The translations under genes were made by a program, and so were the position numbers. The notes beneath the pieces were generated by a model. That model saw only the letters and a program-made list of their open reading frames with translations. It searched no databases and was not told the origin of the DNA. From contig JAKCFJ010000002.1 in NCBI GenBank assembly GCA_025041175.1, forward strand, positions 930,001 to 994,000: a stretch of 64,000 nucleotides of DNA, read 5' to 3'. Each line of letters opens with the position of its first letter. Position 1 is the first letter of the stretch. This DNA is from Halobacteriales archaeon YIM A00010. GTDB lineage: Archaea > Halobacteriota > Halobacteria > Halobacteriales > Haloarculaceae. Shown one piece after another: positions 43,186-52,258 of the stretch.

Positions 43186-43464
43186 ATGGCTCCGAAGGGA
43201 GACCGAAACCGATCTGATAGATGGTTCGGGCACGAATCCCATTCCCGGATTGACCGTATAGAAGAGACTATCGTCCACTGGCTCGCCCGTCATAGCGTTC
43301 CGCTACTACACGGTGGCTTGGGGGTGATCTTTCCGTGGTTCGGCGCGCGCAAGTACGTCCCAGGCGCGAGCCCGGCGCAGGAGCTCGTGATCCGAACCGC
43401 TGACATCCTTACAATCAGGCGATTTCAGAATGTTGACTCGAGACTGATTAGTGACTGTTTATAA
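43186..43464 (+). pseudogene. Truncated DoxX/YkgB-like membrane protein gene
   Basis: The 92-residue frame has the N-terminal part of a DoxX/DUF417-like membrane protein: IVHWLARHSVPLLHGGLGVI, FPWFGARKYVPGASPAQELV and IRTADILT. The family normally continues with two or three further membrane segments. Here the frame turns into unrelated sequence (IRRFQNVDSRLISDCL) and stops. Within the kept part, His and Arg replace hydrophobic residues, also a sign of decay. It still carries operator J. The rest (43465-43584) shows no family sequence. Confidence 0.6.
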
Positions 43465-43584
43465 CATCAGGTAAGAATACAAAATAAACATCTGATCCGT
43501 GTATTGATCAGCTACCTAGCCGACATCAGATTCGAATCCATTCACACCACACGAGCGTAGGAATTATGTGTCTTTGTGCCCATA

Positions 43585-45138
43585 ATGGCACACCTAATGC
43601 GACGTTCCGTTGTCGTTGGGACCGTCATGCTTTTGCTCGCATGCGTTTTGGTCGGCGGTCCGTCGTTACTGTTCTCGCCGCCGACGAACGAGATTACTCA
43701 CGACAACGCGTCGAATCACGAGGCCGAGATTGTGCGTCCAACCGACGGTGAAAGCGGATTCTGGCCGTATCTCAATTCCCGGCGAGCTTTCGACAAACGA
43801 AGCCCGATCAACGTCGTCGTCACCGCCGACACGGAAGAGGTCATCCCGCTACTGACCGAATCGGACAACAGCAGCTGGGAGGAAACCGACGAGGAACAGG
43901 AGGAGGCCGCTCCGGGGGACGCCATCAACGGCGGCAACGACTCCAACGGGAATGTGAGCAACGAGGCACAACGATCCAATTCGACAAGGATTCAGTGGAA
44001 GCACATCATCAATGGTGAAAACAACTCCAACGCGAACAGCTCCAACGCGAACAGCTCCAACGAGAACGAAAGCGACGAGCTGCGAATCAACTCGACTGAA
44101 ATTCACCTGAAACAGACAACCACTGAGGAGAACGACAGCGATGAGGAAAACGACTCCACGGATAACGGGAGCGACGACGAGATACGTGTCGGCTCGACCA
44201 ACGTTCAGTGGCGACAGACAACCGGGGCGAACCGGTACGCCTACGTCGATTCCGGTGATGGAGACGGCAAGTGGGTCGAGGAGACCGCGCAGATCCACGA
44301 CGGGACCTACTACGGTCACCGCTACCACATCCGGATGTACGAGAGTCCAAACCCCAACGAGTCGTGGGTTGCCATGCAGACCCACAGCGAGCATTTCGAT
44401 TGGTTCACGCTCCGCCACCGCGTTGCGGGTTCGCAGAAGGCACAGATGCACCTCGAAAAGGATCTCAGAAATCTCCCGCAAGTCGACGAACGCGAGGACG
44501 TCAGGCGGGTGTATCTCGGGAACGGGAACTCCTCGGACGGGGACGGCTGGGCGACGTTCGTCGATCTCGTTGGGGTGGTTCTGGCTGGACTCGTGATCGG
44601 TCTCTCGATGCCAACGGGCGCGCTCAGGCGCGTCGACGAGCGGGTCGATGACCACCTAACGGAGGCGGACCGACGCCGGATCAACGCCGTCCGCGAGCGC
44701 GTTACCATCCGTCATCTGCTCCTCGCCGGAACGATCGTCGCTCTCGTTGTTGGCGTACGGATCGGCGGGATCACGCTCGAAAGCACGGACCGCCTCTCGA
44801 TGCACGCCATTGCCACCGTTCTGTACCCATTCATCGCTGTTGGGCTGCCGCTCGGGACGTATCTCATCGCCAGCGGTCTCGACCGACAGCTCGATACGGC
44901 AGTCGTTGCGGGCGGATCGCTCGCCATGGCCATCTGGCTCGATTATGGCTTGCTGGGCGTGAACTCGCTCCCTATCGACGTGATCGCCCACCGGATGCTG
45001 GTCGTCGTGGCCCTCGGTCTGATCGCAGGAGGGGCAACGCGAAACGCAACCCGCAACTCCCGATGGAACGACACCCTGCTCGTCGGAGTGGTACTGTGGG
45101 TGCTGGTGCTGGCCGGTACCCTACTCGGCTACGTGTGA
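43585..45138 (+). CDS. Membrane protein with internally repeated acidic linker
   Basis: The 517-residue protein has an N-terminal membrane segment (about 6-28), then an exported region of about 280 residues. In it, RSPINVVVTADTEEVIPLL is followed by an Asn/Ser/Asp/Glu-rich stretch (90-210) holding three imperfect repeats ending in STRIQWKHI, STEIHLKQT and STNVQWRQT. Next is a domain with RYAYVDSGDGDGKWVEETA, HDGTYYGHRYHIRMYESP and HFDWFTLRHRV. The C-terminal third has six or seven membrane segments. I know no function. Relatives in haloarchaea have one ST-x-WRQT unit, so the linker has probably expanded here. GTG at 43576 is an alternative start. Its stop overlaps the beginning of the PhaC remnant. 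Confidence 0.7.
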   Translation: MAHLMRRSVVVGTVMLLLACVLVGGPSLLFSPPTNEITHDNASNHEAEIVRPTDGESGFWPYLNSRRAFDKRSPINVVVTADTEEVIPLLTESDNSSWEETDEEQEEAAPGDAINGGNDSNGNVSNEAQRSNSTRIQWKHIINGENNSNANSSNANSSNENESDELRINSTEIHLKQTTTEENDSDEENDSTDNGSDDEIRVGSTNVQWRQTTGANRYAYVDSGDGDGKWVEETAQIHDGTYYGHRYHIRMYESPNPNESWVAMQTHSEHFDWFTLRHRVAGSQKAQMHLEKDLRNLPQVDEREDVRRVYLGNGNSSDGDGWATFVDLVGVVLAGLVIGLSMPTGALRRVDERVDDHLTEADRRRINAVRERVTIRHLLLAGTIVALVVGVRIGGITLESTDRLSMHAIATVLYPFIAVGLPLGTYLIASGLDRQLDTAVVAGGSLAMAIWLDYGLLGVNSLPIDVIAHRMLVVVALGLIAGGATRNATRNSRWNDTLLVGVVLWVLVLAGTLLGYV

Positions 45139-45561
45139 TCCGTCCGAATTCGAGCTACGCCTCGAAGTTCGCCCGACTGTACGACAACAGGGCAGACGAC
45201 GACTTCGTGGCAACTTTCACCCGGATGGAACGCTGGCTGTCCGAAGGCATCGACGTTGGGAGCGAAACGTTCGCCCAGTTCGTCGAAGATATATCAAGAT
45301 AACAAACTCTACACCAACGAACTAACACTCGGAGGGGTGCACGTCGACCTCTCACGCGTCGATATTCCGGTGCTCCAGCTCACTGCCAAGAACGATCACC
45401 TCTTTCCGCCGGAGACGAGCACGCCGTTCAACGACGTCATCACCAGCGAAGACACGACGGTCATCGAATGCCCGACGGGCCACGTCGGGCTGTCGGTTTC
45501 GGGACGCTCTCACGAGACCGTCCGGCTGCGGGTCTGTGCGTGGTTCGAGAAACGCTCATAA
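45136..45561 (+). pseudogene. phaC: C-terminal remnant of polyhydroxyalkanoate synthase subunit PhaC
   Basis: Two adjacent frames together give the last 140 residues of a class III haloarchaeal PhaC. The first reads YASKFARLYDNRADDDFVAT and WLSEGIDVGSETFAQFVEDI; the second reads IYQDNKLYTNELTLGGVHVD, then VPVLQLTA-like IPVLQLTAKNDHLFPPETST and ECPTGHVGLSVSGRS. The catalytic Asp (KNDHL) and His (GHVGLS) are still readable. The frames are separated by a change near 45290 in GATATATCAAG, where one more AT would restore DIYQDNK. The N-terminal two thirds, with the catalytic Cys, are missing. A dead fragment. Note that its start touches the stop of the preceding gene. Confidence 0.85.
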
Positions 45562-45576
45562 AACCGTGCTATCCGA

Positions 45577-46638
45577 TCACTCCGACACATCCATCGATCT
45601 CAGTTCGACTTCCGTCGCCTCGACATCCTCGACGAACGCTCCTCCTCCGCCGACGGCGTAGGTTTCGTCCTCGGCTTCGACGATCAACGTGTTTTCGACC
45701 GGAAACGAACTGGTTTGTGGCTCGACCAGTGACTGGCGAACGTCGCGGAGGACGCCGTCGAGTTCGGTCGGCGCGTTCTCGTCGTGAAGGTCACAGCCCG
45801 TGATCCGTGCGCGAACCGGGGTGTCGGCGCGAAGGTGGAGGGACGCCTGCAAGACCGCGTGCCGAAAACTCAGAAAGGTGGCTGGAAGTTCGACAGGGGA
45901 TGTGACGTACATCTCTGTCGCCATCGGGAAATAGTTCCCGAGAAACGAGCCAACAATGACGGGACCCAACTGTTCTTGTTCGAAGACGATGGCCCGATCG
46001 GAGCTGTTGGATCGTGAGATCATTTTGTCAGGTGCGACGAGTCCCGTGGCCTGGTCGATCGTCAACATCGTTGGCATCGGCTGTTCCCACGCACGGGCGA
46101 CCGAGGCCAATCCATTGAAGTCAGTGTCAGCGTCCGGACTGACGCCGGTAACGAGGAGGAGAACGAGAACGTCACGCTCGAGTGCGGCGGTGAGTTCGTT
46201 CTCGACCTCCTCTAGCAGCCGGTACGGAATCGAGAGCGTCACTTCCTTCTCTGCGTGACCGAGTAGCTTCGAAATTCGCTTGAGGACGGTCACCCGTGAC
46301 TTGACGACCTCGAACTGTTCCGCTTGCGGGGTCGACTGTGAGAAGCGCGACTCGAGTGCGGGCTGCATCTGTTCGAGATCGTCAGTCAGTACGTTGACAG
46401 CGTGTTCGGGCGGATGCGCCCTGATGGTTGTCGGGACGACGTGATCGTTTACTTCCACGAATCCCCTATCAGCCAGCCGCTCGGCGATGCTGTAGACGTA
46501 CCGCTTCGAGACGCCCGAATCGTCGGCAATGGTGCTCGCCTTCGCCTCACCGAGCCGCAGGATAGAGAGATACGTATCAACTTCTTTGGCAGAAAACCCC
46601 AGCCGTCGTAACGACTCTTCAACTGATACATCGTCCAT
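45577..46638 (-). CDS. TrmB-family sugar-sensing transcription regulator
   Basis: The 353-residue protein has a TrmB winged helix (residues 5-70; SLRRLGFSAKEVDTYLSILR and IADDSGVSKRYVYSIAERL), a central PLD-like part (115-235) and a C-terminal sugar-binding-type domain. TrmB regulators control maltodextrin and glucose genes. This one lies at the edge of a starch/cyclodextrin locus, 55 bases after the GH13 gene on the same strand, so it is probably co-transcribed with it and controls the locus. The ATG at 46638 (MDDVSVEESL) is preferred over the GC-rich extension. Ligand unknown; maltose, glucose or a maltodextrin is likely. Confidence 0.9.
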   Translation of the reverse strand: MDDVSVEESLRRLGFSAKEVDTYLSILRLGEAKASTIADDSGVSKRYVYSIAERLADRGFVEVNDHVVPTTIRAHPPEHAVNVLTDDLEQMQPALESRFSQSTPQAEQFEVVKSRVTVLKRISKLLGHAEKEVTLSIPYRLLEEVENELTAALERDVLVLLLVTGVSPDADTDFNGLASVARAWEQPMPTMLTIDQATGLVAPDKMISRSNSSDRAIVFEQEQLGPVIVGSFLGNYFPMATEMYVTSPVELPATFLSFRHAVLQASLHLRADTPVRARITGCDLHDENAPTELDGVLRDVRQSLVEPQTSSFPVENTLIVEAEDETYAVGGGGAFVEDVEATEVELRSMDVSE

Positions 46639-46693
46639 GCCCATACTGCATGCGGGCTGCACTTACATCACTCGGTGGCTTTCATCGGGTTGG

Positions 46694-48736
46694 TCACCGG
46701 GCACGCAGGACGACGCCATCCTCGATCCGCACGCCGGCATCCGTTCCAACCTCGGTGTCGGTGAGCAGATCGAACGGTTCGACGGGGCAAGCGAGGGCCA
46801 CCGTCACGGGAGCGTCCCCGAAATTCAGAACGATCACGAGCGTCTCCTCGCTGTTCGAGCGCTCGTACGCGACGACTCGATCCGGATCACCGGAGACGAC
46901 GTCGCAGCCGACCCGTTCGACGCCGGTCGCACGAAGCGCGGGATGGTTCTGGCGGAGTTCGACGAGACAGCGGTGGAACGTCGTCAACTCGGCGTCGCCG
47001 TCGTGCCATCGCATCGTCCCCCGTTGTTCGGTCACACCACGCTCCTGACCGTAGTAGATCATCGGCACACCGGGGAGCGTAAACGTCGCGGCCGCGGCGG
47101 CCCGCATGCTGCTGTCGGCGCACGCCGTCGAATACCGCTCCTCGTCGTGGTTCTCGAGGTAGCGCATGTGGACGGCCGCCTCGGGGTATCCGTGCCGTCG
47201 GGACGCCTCCAGCGCGTCGAACAGACGGGCGGCGGGCGCGTTGCCGGTGCCGATCTCCCGGAGCGTCGAATAGAGATCGGTGTCGTAGTGGACATCGAAC
47301 TCGTTTTCGCGGAACGCTGGATCGCGGGGGACGGTTTCGTCCAGCAACAAAAACTCCGGATCGTGTGCTTTCAAGCGGTCGCGGACTTCCTTCCAGAAGC
47401 CGTGGGGGACGCCCCACGCGACGTCACACCGGAACCCGTCAACGAGCGGTGCCCACTCTTCGATCACGGCGAGCATCCAGTCCCGAACGGCGAGCGAGTC
47501 GTAGTTCAGGTTCGGGATCTGCGTCCAGGTGAAGTAGTAGCCGGGGGCGTCATCGCCCGCCCAGCCGATGTCCGAGGTGTCGCGGCTGGCGGGAACGCGC
47601 TCGTAGTGATCGGCGTACTCGGGGACGCCCGCGCGGTGGAGCTGGAAAGCGGGGTGATCCCGAGAGGTGTGGTTGAGCACGAGATCGAAGATCACCTTTA
47701 TGTCGGCCTCGTGGAAGCGATCGACCAGCGAGCGAAACGCTGTGGGCGTGCCGAGATCCGACGCGGTGTCGAACAGATCGGTGATGTGGTAGCCGTGTCG
47801 GGTGGGACTCTCACAGACCGGCGTCAGCCAGACCACGTCGACGCCAAGCCACTCGAGGTACGGAACCCGTCGCTCTATCGCCTCGAAGGTGGTATCGACG
47901 GTTTCGCCGGCGAACTCGCGGACGAAGATCTCGTAGATGGTCGCGTCGCGGATCCACGGCGGCGCGTCGGCAGGCCGGTCGAACGACGCGTCGGCGTGGA
48001 TGGCGAGCGTGTCGGCGATGCTGTGGCGTTCCCCGACGGCGACCGCGTGGACGCGCGATAGCGCCGAAAGCTCGTCGACTGGAATCCGGAGTTCCCGCTC
48101 CCCGACACGCACGTCGTCCGCCGCGAGCGGGTCCCGATCGTCGAGGTGGAATTCGACGTCCGGATCAGCGCCATCGGGTGGGGCCTGAGCCGTCGCAGTG
48201 ACGATTACCTCCTCGCCCTCGCGCCGGCCATCGAGCCGAACGCGGGGCCGACCGGGACCGTCGATCACCGTCTCGGTGGTGATGAACGGATCGAACGCGT
48301 CCCCGAACGCAAAGATCGCCTCGTGCTCGCCTGGCGGGAGCGCGACATCGAGGGTCCACTCCTCGCTCTCGCGGTGTGCGCGGTGTCTCCCCATGGTGAA
48401 GTCGTTGAACCGACCGATAACGCTGGCCGACTCGATCCCGGCGAGATCGCCCTCCACGTCGTCCGTGTGCACGCTAAAGCGCGTCTCCTCTCGCGGATCT
48501 GGAAAGACTCGCACTGTCTGTGTGTGGGCGCCGTCCGGACCGTCCAGTTCGACGCGGTAGGTGCCTGGAACGTCCGGAGAGAGGTGGACGACCGGTCCCG
48601 CATCGATGGTCGCCGTGCTTGCCCCGGGTCGTTCGACCACTTCCCACGCGTACGTCGCGCTCGGATCGGGCGCGCGCGGCGCCAGTTCGACGGACTCTCC
48701 GACACGGATGAATCGAGGCGGACCTGGGTGGTGCAT
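46694..48736 (-). CDS. GH13 cyclomaltodextrinase/neopullulanase-like enzyme, cytoplasmic
   Basis: A 680-residue GH13 enzyme without signal peptide. The N-terminal 240 residues hold two beta-domains: a PKD/E-set part (SATYAWEVVERPGAS) and a CBM48-like part (VIGRFNDFTMGRHRA then EWTLDVALPPGEHEAIFAF). Then comes the barrel with IYEIFVREFAGET, nucleophile Asp in VDGFRCDVAWG (near 435), acid Glu in FLLLDETVPRD (near 465) and YLENHDEERY (near 530). This layout and the cytoplasmic site fit hydrolysis of imported cyclodextrins and maltodextrins. The start at 48736 (MHHPGPPRF) is preferred; the longer frame upstream runs across the divergent promoter. It is divergent from the GH15 gene. Confidence 0.88.
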   Translation of the reverse strand: MHHPGPPRFIRVGESVELAPRAPDPSATYAWEVVERPGASTATIDAGPVVHLSPDVPGTYRVELDGPDGAHTQTVRVFPDPREETRFSVHTDDVEGDLAGIESASVIGRFNDFTMGRHRAHRESEEWTLDVALPPGEHEAIFAFGDAFDPFITTETVIDGPGRPRVRLDGRREGEEVIVTATAQAPPDGADPDVEFHLDDRDPLAADDVRVGERELRIPVDELSALSRVHAVAVGERHSIADTLAIHADASFDRPADAPPWIRDATIYEIFVREFAGETVDTTFEAIERRVPYLEWLGVDVVWLTPVCESPTRHGYHITDLFDTASDLGTPTAFRSLVDRFHEADIKVIFDLVLNHTSRDHPAFQLHRAGVPEYADHYERVPASRDTSDIGWAGDDAPGYYFTWTQIPNLNYDSLAVRDWMLAVIEEWAPLVDGFRCDVAWGVPHGFWKEVRDRLKAHDPEFLLLDETVPRDPAFRENEFDVHYDTDLYSTLREIGTGNAPAARLFDALEASRRHGYPEAAVHMRYLENHDEERYSTACADSSMRAAAAATFTLPGVPMIYYGQERGVTEQRGTMRWHDGDAELTTFHRCLVELRQNHPALRATGVERVGCDVVSGDPDRVVAYERSNSEETLVIVLNFGDAPVTVALACPVEPFDLLTDTEVGTDAGVRIEDGVVLRAR

Positions 48737-48838
48737 ATCCGTCCGTCGTCGGTTACACGCTTGGCTATTCCGGTCCAGGATAAATTTGTGAAATAGAATT
48801 ACACCATAGTTATTATCGTCGGGGAGAAGCCCTAGACG

Positions 48839-50848
48839 ATGAGAATCAGCGACGCGTTGAACGACTACAAACGCTATCGGGGGGACGCGACCCGGTTTCC
48901 CGGCGAGCGCCGGACGACGACTGGGCGTTTCTCCGGGCGAGACGGGCGGCTCGTCCACGTTGAGCGGGATGGATCGATCCGAGATTTCAGCTATCCACTG
49001 GTCGGCCTGACCGGTGTCGCTCGGTCCCGGTTCGGCGTTCGCCCTATCGACGGTGACGGAGTGACGTGGTTCGACAGCGAGCGTGCGACCCAGCAGTACC
49101 ACGCTACCACCGCGCTCGTTGTGACCGGCCACGAGACTGTCCACGGACACATCACGCAGTACGATCTCACGCTCGGTGACGTTCACGTCACGCACTTCGA
49201 AAGAGAGACCGACGAGCCGATCGAGATCGTCGCCAGCGTGGGGTTTGCTCCAGACGGCCGGAACGCGCGTGTCGGGCAGCTCCACCACGGCGACGCTGTC
49301 GAGGTGTACCACGCCGAGGAGGTCAGCTACCTCGCAAGCACGCCTGGATTCGAGACGATTCGTGGCGTTCCGTTCGGCGGCTTCGAGGACCTGCTCGAGG
49401 GGACACCCGACACGTATCCCCGCGACGCTCCGGGGAGCTCATCCGGCGAGGATCTGTTGAGCGGCGATCTCGTGGGAATCGTTCCTCTCGGTGGGGGCGC
49501 GACCGTCGCCACGTTCCTGACCACGCGCGCCGACCGTTCTCGAGAGACAGCGCTCGAGACGGTTCGCGCGGCCGCCCGTGATCAGGATCCCGCGTCGCTA
49601 CAGCGCGCGGCCCAGCGCCAGGTCGATCCGGCGATCGGGACGGACCTACCCCACGCCGATGCGATCGCGTCCGATCTCCGGGTCCTCTCGTTGCTGTCCG
49701 GCCGGACGGGTCTGCGCGTCGCTGGCCCGGACTTCGATCCGTACTACGCCCACTCCGGGGGGTACGGCTACTCGTGGTTCCGCGACGACGCCGAAATCTC
49801 CCGGTTTCTGCTGGAAGTCGATCGTCGCTTCGACCTCGGTCTCGACGACCGGCACGCACGCAGCGCGGGAATCTACCGGGAGACACAGTTGGACGACGGA
49901 ACGTGGCCCCACCGCGTCTGGCCGTTCGACGCCACGCTGGCACCGGGATGGGCGAACGATCGGCTGGAAACCGGCAACAGCGTCGAGTACCAGGCCGACC
50001 AGACCGGAAGCGTCGCTGCGTTCCTCGCTGTCGCCGACGGAAACGATTCCCTCGAACGAACGCTCGACGGACTCGACGCCTCCCTCGCTGCCGACGGTCG
50101 GCCGGTCACCTGCCAGAACGTCTGGGAGAACATGACCGGTCGGTTCACACACACCGCTAGCACCGTCCTCGAAGCGTATTCGGCGCTCGCGGCGACGAAC
50201 GTCGATGGGATCACGACGCGGGCCACGAACCGTGCCGAGACCGTCTATACGGCGCTCGACGACCTATGGATCGAGGAACGGGGCATCTACGCCCTCCGGG
50301 AGTACGGCGAGGGACACGAGCGCGCCGGCGAGCTCGACCACCGTTGTGACTCCGCGACGTTCGCGCTTGCGAGCGCCCACCGCGCCTACGACCGGATCGG
50401 CGATCTCGAGGAGTGCCGGCTCGATCGGCTCGTCTCACACGTCGAGACGGTTATCGAAGCGCTCACCCGTGAGGCGACCGCGGTCTCCGGTCTCGTCCGA
50501 TACGAGGAGGACAGCTGGCGACAGCGCGAACAGGGCCACGAGAAGATCTGGACGGTTGCGACGGCGTGGGGGGCGTACGCCGGCGCGGTGCTGACTGAAC
50601 TCCTCGCTGACCGTGGCGACAAGCGCACCGACGAGCTGGCTGCGACCGCACGGGAACTGCTCGCGCTCGTCCTTCCCGGTGGGCCGCTCTGTCTCGACAA
50701 CGGCTACCTTCCAGAACAGGTGTTCGACGACGGAACGCCCGACAGCGCCACCCCGATCGGGTGGTCGCACGCGCTCAGGCTGGCGACGATAGCGCTGCTG
50801 GACGAGCACGCATGGGACGAGCGACACCCAGTCGCTGCCGAGGACTGA
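48839..50848 (+). CDS. GH15 glucoamylase/glucodextranase-like enzyme
   Basis: The 669-residue enzyme has an N-terminal beta-sandwich (1-260) and a C-terminal alpha/alpha barrel of family GH15: YSWFRDDAEISRFLLEVDRR near 307, GNSVEYQADQTGSVAAFLAV near 380, NVWENMTGRFTHTAST near 425 with the general-acid Glu, and GHEKIWTVATAWGAYAG near 566 with the second acidic residue. No signal peptide, so it acts in the cytoplasm, releasing glucose from maltodextrins made by the neighbouring GH13 enzyme. The stop codon's last base is the first base of a copy of the 97-bp element. It is divergent from the GH13 gene. Confidence 0.9.
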   Translation: MRISDALNDYKRYRGDATRFPGERRTTTGRFSGRDGRLVHVERDGSIRDFSYPLVGLTGVARSRFGVRPIDGDGVTWFDSERATQQYHATTALVVTGHETVHGHITQYDLTLGDVHVTHFERETDEPIEIVASVGFAPDGRNARVGQLHHGDAVEVYHAEEVSYLASTPGFETIRGVPFGGFEDLLEGTPDTYPRDAPGSSSGEDLLSGDLVGIVPLGGGATVATFLTTRADRSRETALETVRAAARDQDPASLQRAAQRQVDPAIGTDLPHADAIASDLRVLSLLSGRTGLRVAGPDFDPYYAHSGGYGYSWFRDDAEISRFLLEVDRRFDLGLDDRHARSAGIYRETQLDDGTWPHRVWPFDATLAPGWANDRLETGNSVEYQADQTGSVAAFLAVADGNDSLERTLDGLDASLAADGRPVTCQNVWENMTGRFTHTASTVLEAYSALAATNVDGITTRATNRAETVYTALDDLWIEERGIYALREYGEGHERAGELDHRCDSATFALASAHRAYDRIGDLEECRLDRLVSHVETVIEALTREATAVSGLVRYEEDSWRQREQGHEKIWTVATAWGAYAGAVLTELLADRGDKRTDELAATARELLALVLPGGPLCLDNGYLPEQVFDDGTPDSATPIGWSHALRLATIALLDEHAWDERHPVAAED

Positions 50849-50943
50849 TACTGTCGGCAGCGGTGATCGCGTCTCGGCTGCTGGTGACCCACCAGACAGC
50901 AGAGAGATAGTCCGTCGCACTCCCCCCGCAGGTCCGACAGTAT
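50848..50943 (+). repeat. Copy 5 of the ~97-bp inverted-repeat element
   Basis: A 96-base element between convergent genes. It begins on the last base of the glucoamylase stop codon and ends 3 bases before the MalK stop, so it fills the whole gap. The inside is the same as copy 2 apart from a few changes (GGCTGCTGGTGACCCACCAG, then ACAGCAGAGAGATAGTCC). The right end is GGTCCGACAGTAT. Confidence 0.85.
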
Positions 50944-50946
50944 GAG

Positions 50947-52065
50947 CTACGTCGCCACGACAGACGCGGGTGGCTCGGACAGCAGCGACGCGCCGCTTTC
51001 GGGATCGAACAGGTGGAGATCGGTCTCCTCGAAGGATACACGAACGACATCGCCCGTCGTCGGTTCGGTGTCGGAGTCGACCCGAGCGATGAACTCGCCC
51101 GGCAGATCCAGATAGAGGTAGTTGTCGCTCCCGACGGGTTCGATGACCTCGACAGCGGTCTCGATCCCCGTGCCGTCGACGACGGTGATGTCCTCCGGAC
51201 GCACCCCCAGCCGAACGGTGTCTCCAACGGCCGACGAAAGGCGCTGTGCCCGCTCGCCGGTCAGAGTGTATTCGAACCCGTCCGCGTTCGTGAGCGTGAC
51301 CGCGTTTTCGCGGTGCTCCACGTTCACATCGAGCACGTTCATCGACGGCGACCCGACGAAGCCGGCAACGAACTCGTTTTTCGGGTGCTCGTACACGTCC
51401 GTGGGTGCACCCGTCTGCTGGAGATTTCCGCCGTTCAGGATGGCGAGTCGGTCGCCCATCGTCATCGCCTCTTCCTGGTCGTGGGTCACGTAGATGGCCG
51501 TGATGTCTAACTCCTCTTGCAGTCGCTGGATTTCGGTGCGCATCGTCGTCCGGAGCTTCGCATCCAGGTTCGACAGCGGCTCGTCGAACAGAAACACGTC
51601 CGGCTCGCGGACGATCGCCCGCCCGAGCGCGACGCGCTGTTTCTGCCCGCCCGATAGCTCGCTCGGCCTGTCGTCGAGCAGCTCCTCGATCCCCATCATC
51701 GTCGCCGTCTCGTGGACCGTCGCCTCTCGTTGTTCCCGGGAGAGATCAGTGCTCATCCGCAGGCCGAACGCCATGTTCTGTTCGACCGTCTTGTGGGGGT
51801 AGAGGGCGTAGTTCTGGAACACCATCGCCACGTCGCGCCGCCGGGCGTGAACGTCGGTCACGTCCTCACCGCCGATCGTGATCCGACCCGCTGTCGGCTG
51901 CTCTAGACCCGCGATCATGCGGAGCGTCGTGGACTTCCCACACCCCGACGGTCCCACGACTGTGACGAACTCGCCGTCTTCGACGCGCAAGGAAACGTCG
52001 TCGACAGCGATGATACTGCCCTTGTCGTACTCCTTTCTCAGATTATCCAGCGTGACTGTCGCCAT
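50947..52065 (-). CDS. Maltodextrin/cyclodextrin ABC transporter ATP-binding protein (MalK/MsmX type)
   Basis: The 372-residue ATPase of the sugar-import group has Walker [19 protein letters not shown] (near 38), Q-loop MVFQNYALYPHKTV, signature ELSGGQKQRVALGRAIVREP (near 138), Walker B VFLFDEPLSNLDAKLR, and a C-terminal OB/TOBE regulatory part (235-372; DVYEHPKNEFVAGFVGSPSM). The ATG at 52065 gives the usual MATVTLDNLRKEYD; the upstream frame is not coding. It is divergent from the binding protein gene at 52259, with which it and the two permeases must form one importer. Confidence 0.93.
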   Translation of the reverse strand: MATVTLDNLRKEYDKGSIIAVDDVSLRVEDGEFVTVVGPSGCGKSTTLRMIAGLEQPTAGRITIGGEDVTDVHARRRDVAMVFQNYALYPHKTVEQNMAFGLRMSTDLSREQREATVHETATMMGIEELLDDRPSELSGGQKQRVALGRAIVREPDVFLFDEPLSNLDAKLRTTMRTEIQRLQEELDITAIYVTHDQEEAMTMGDRLAILNGGNLQQTGAPTDVYEHPKNEFVAGFVGSPSMNVLDVNVEHRENAVTLTNADGFEYTLTGERAQRLSSAVGDTVRLGVRPEDITVVDGTGIETAVEVIEPVGSDNYLYLDLPGEFIARVDSDTEPTTGDVVRVSFEETDLHLFDPESGASLLSEPPASVVAT

Positions 52066-52258
52066 CTGACAGAGTCTATCCACGAGTAACCATAGTTCTT
52101 GCCCAATGAGTGTAATTTGCGAAGTATTATTTCGTACCACTTTGAGGCGATCGGCAGACGAGCCATCGCTGCTCGACTCGGTTGTTTTCACAACCATCAG
52201 TGTCAGCATCGTTCGAAGGATTTAATATGTGAAGGAATAATTCCTCTTACGTTCATTC

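Noticed and set aside
33872-43464. Denitrification genes (nar, nir, nor) as part of the palindrome regulon
   Set aside because: No nitrate, nitrite or nitric oxide reductase sequence is present in the window; only the promoter motif and HTH_10 type recall that system.
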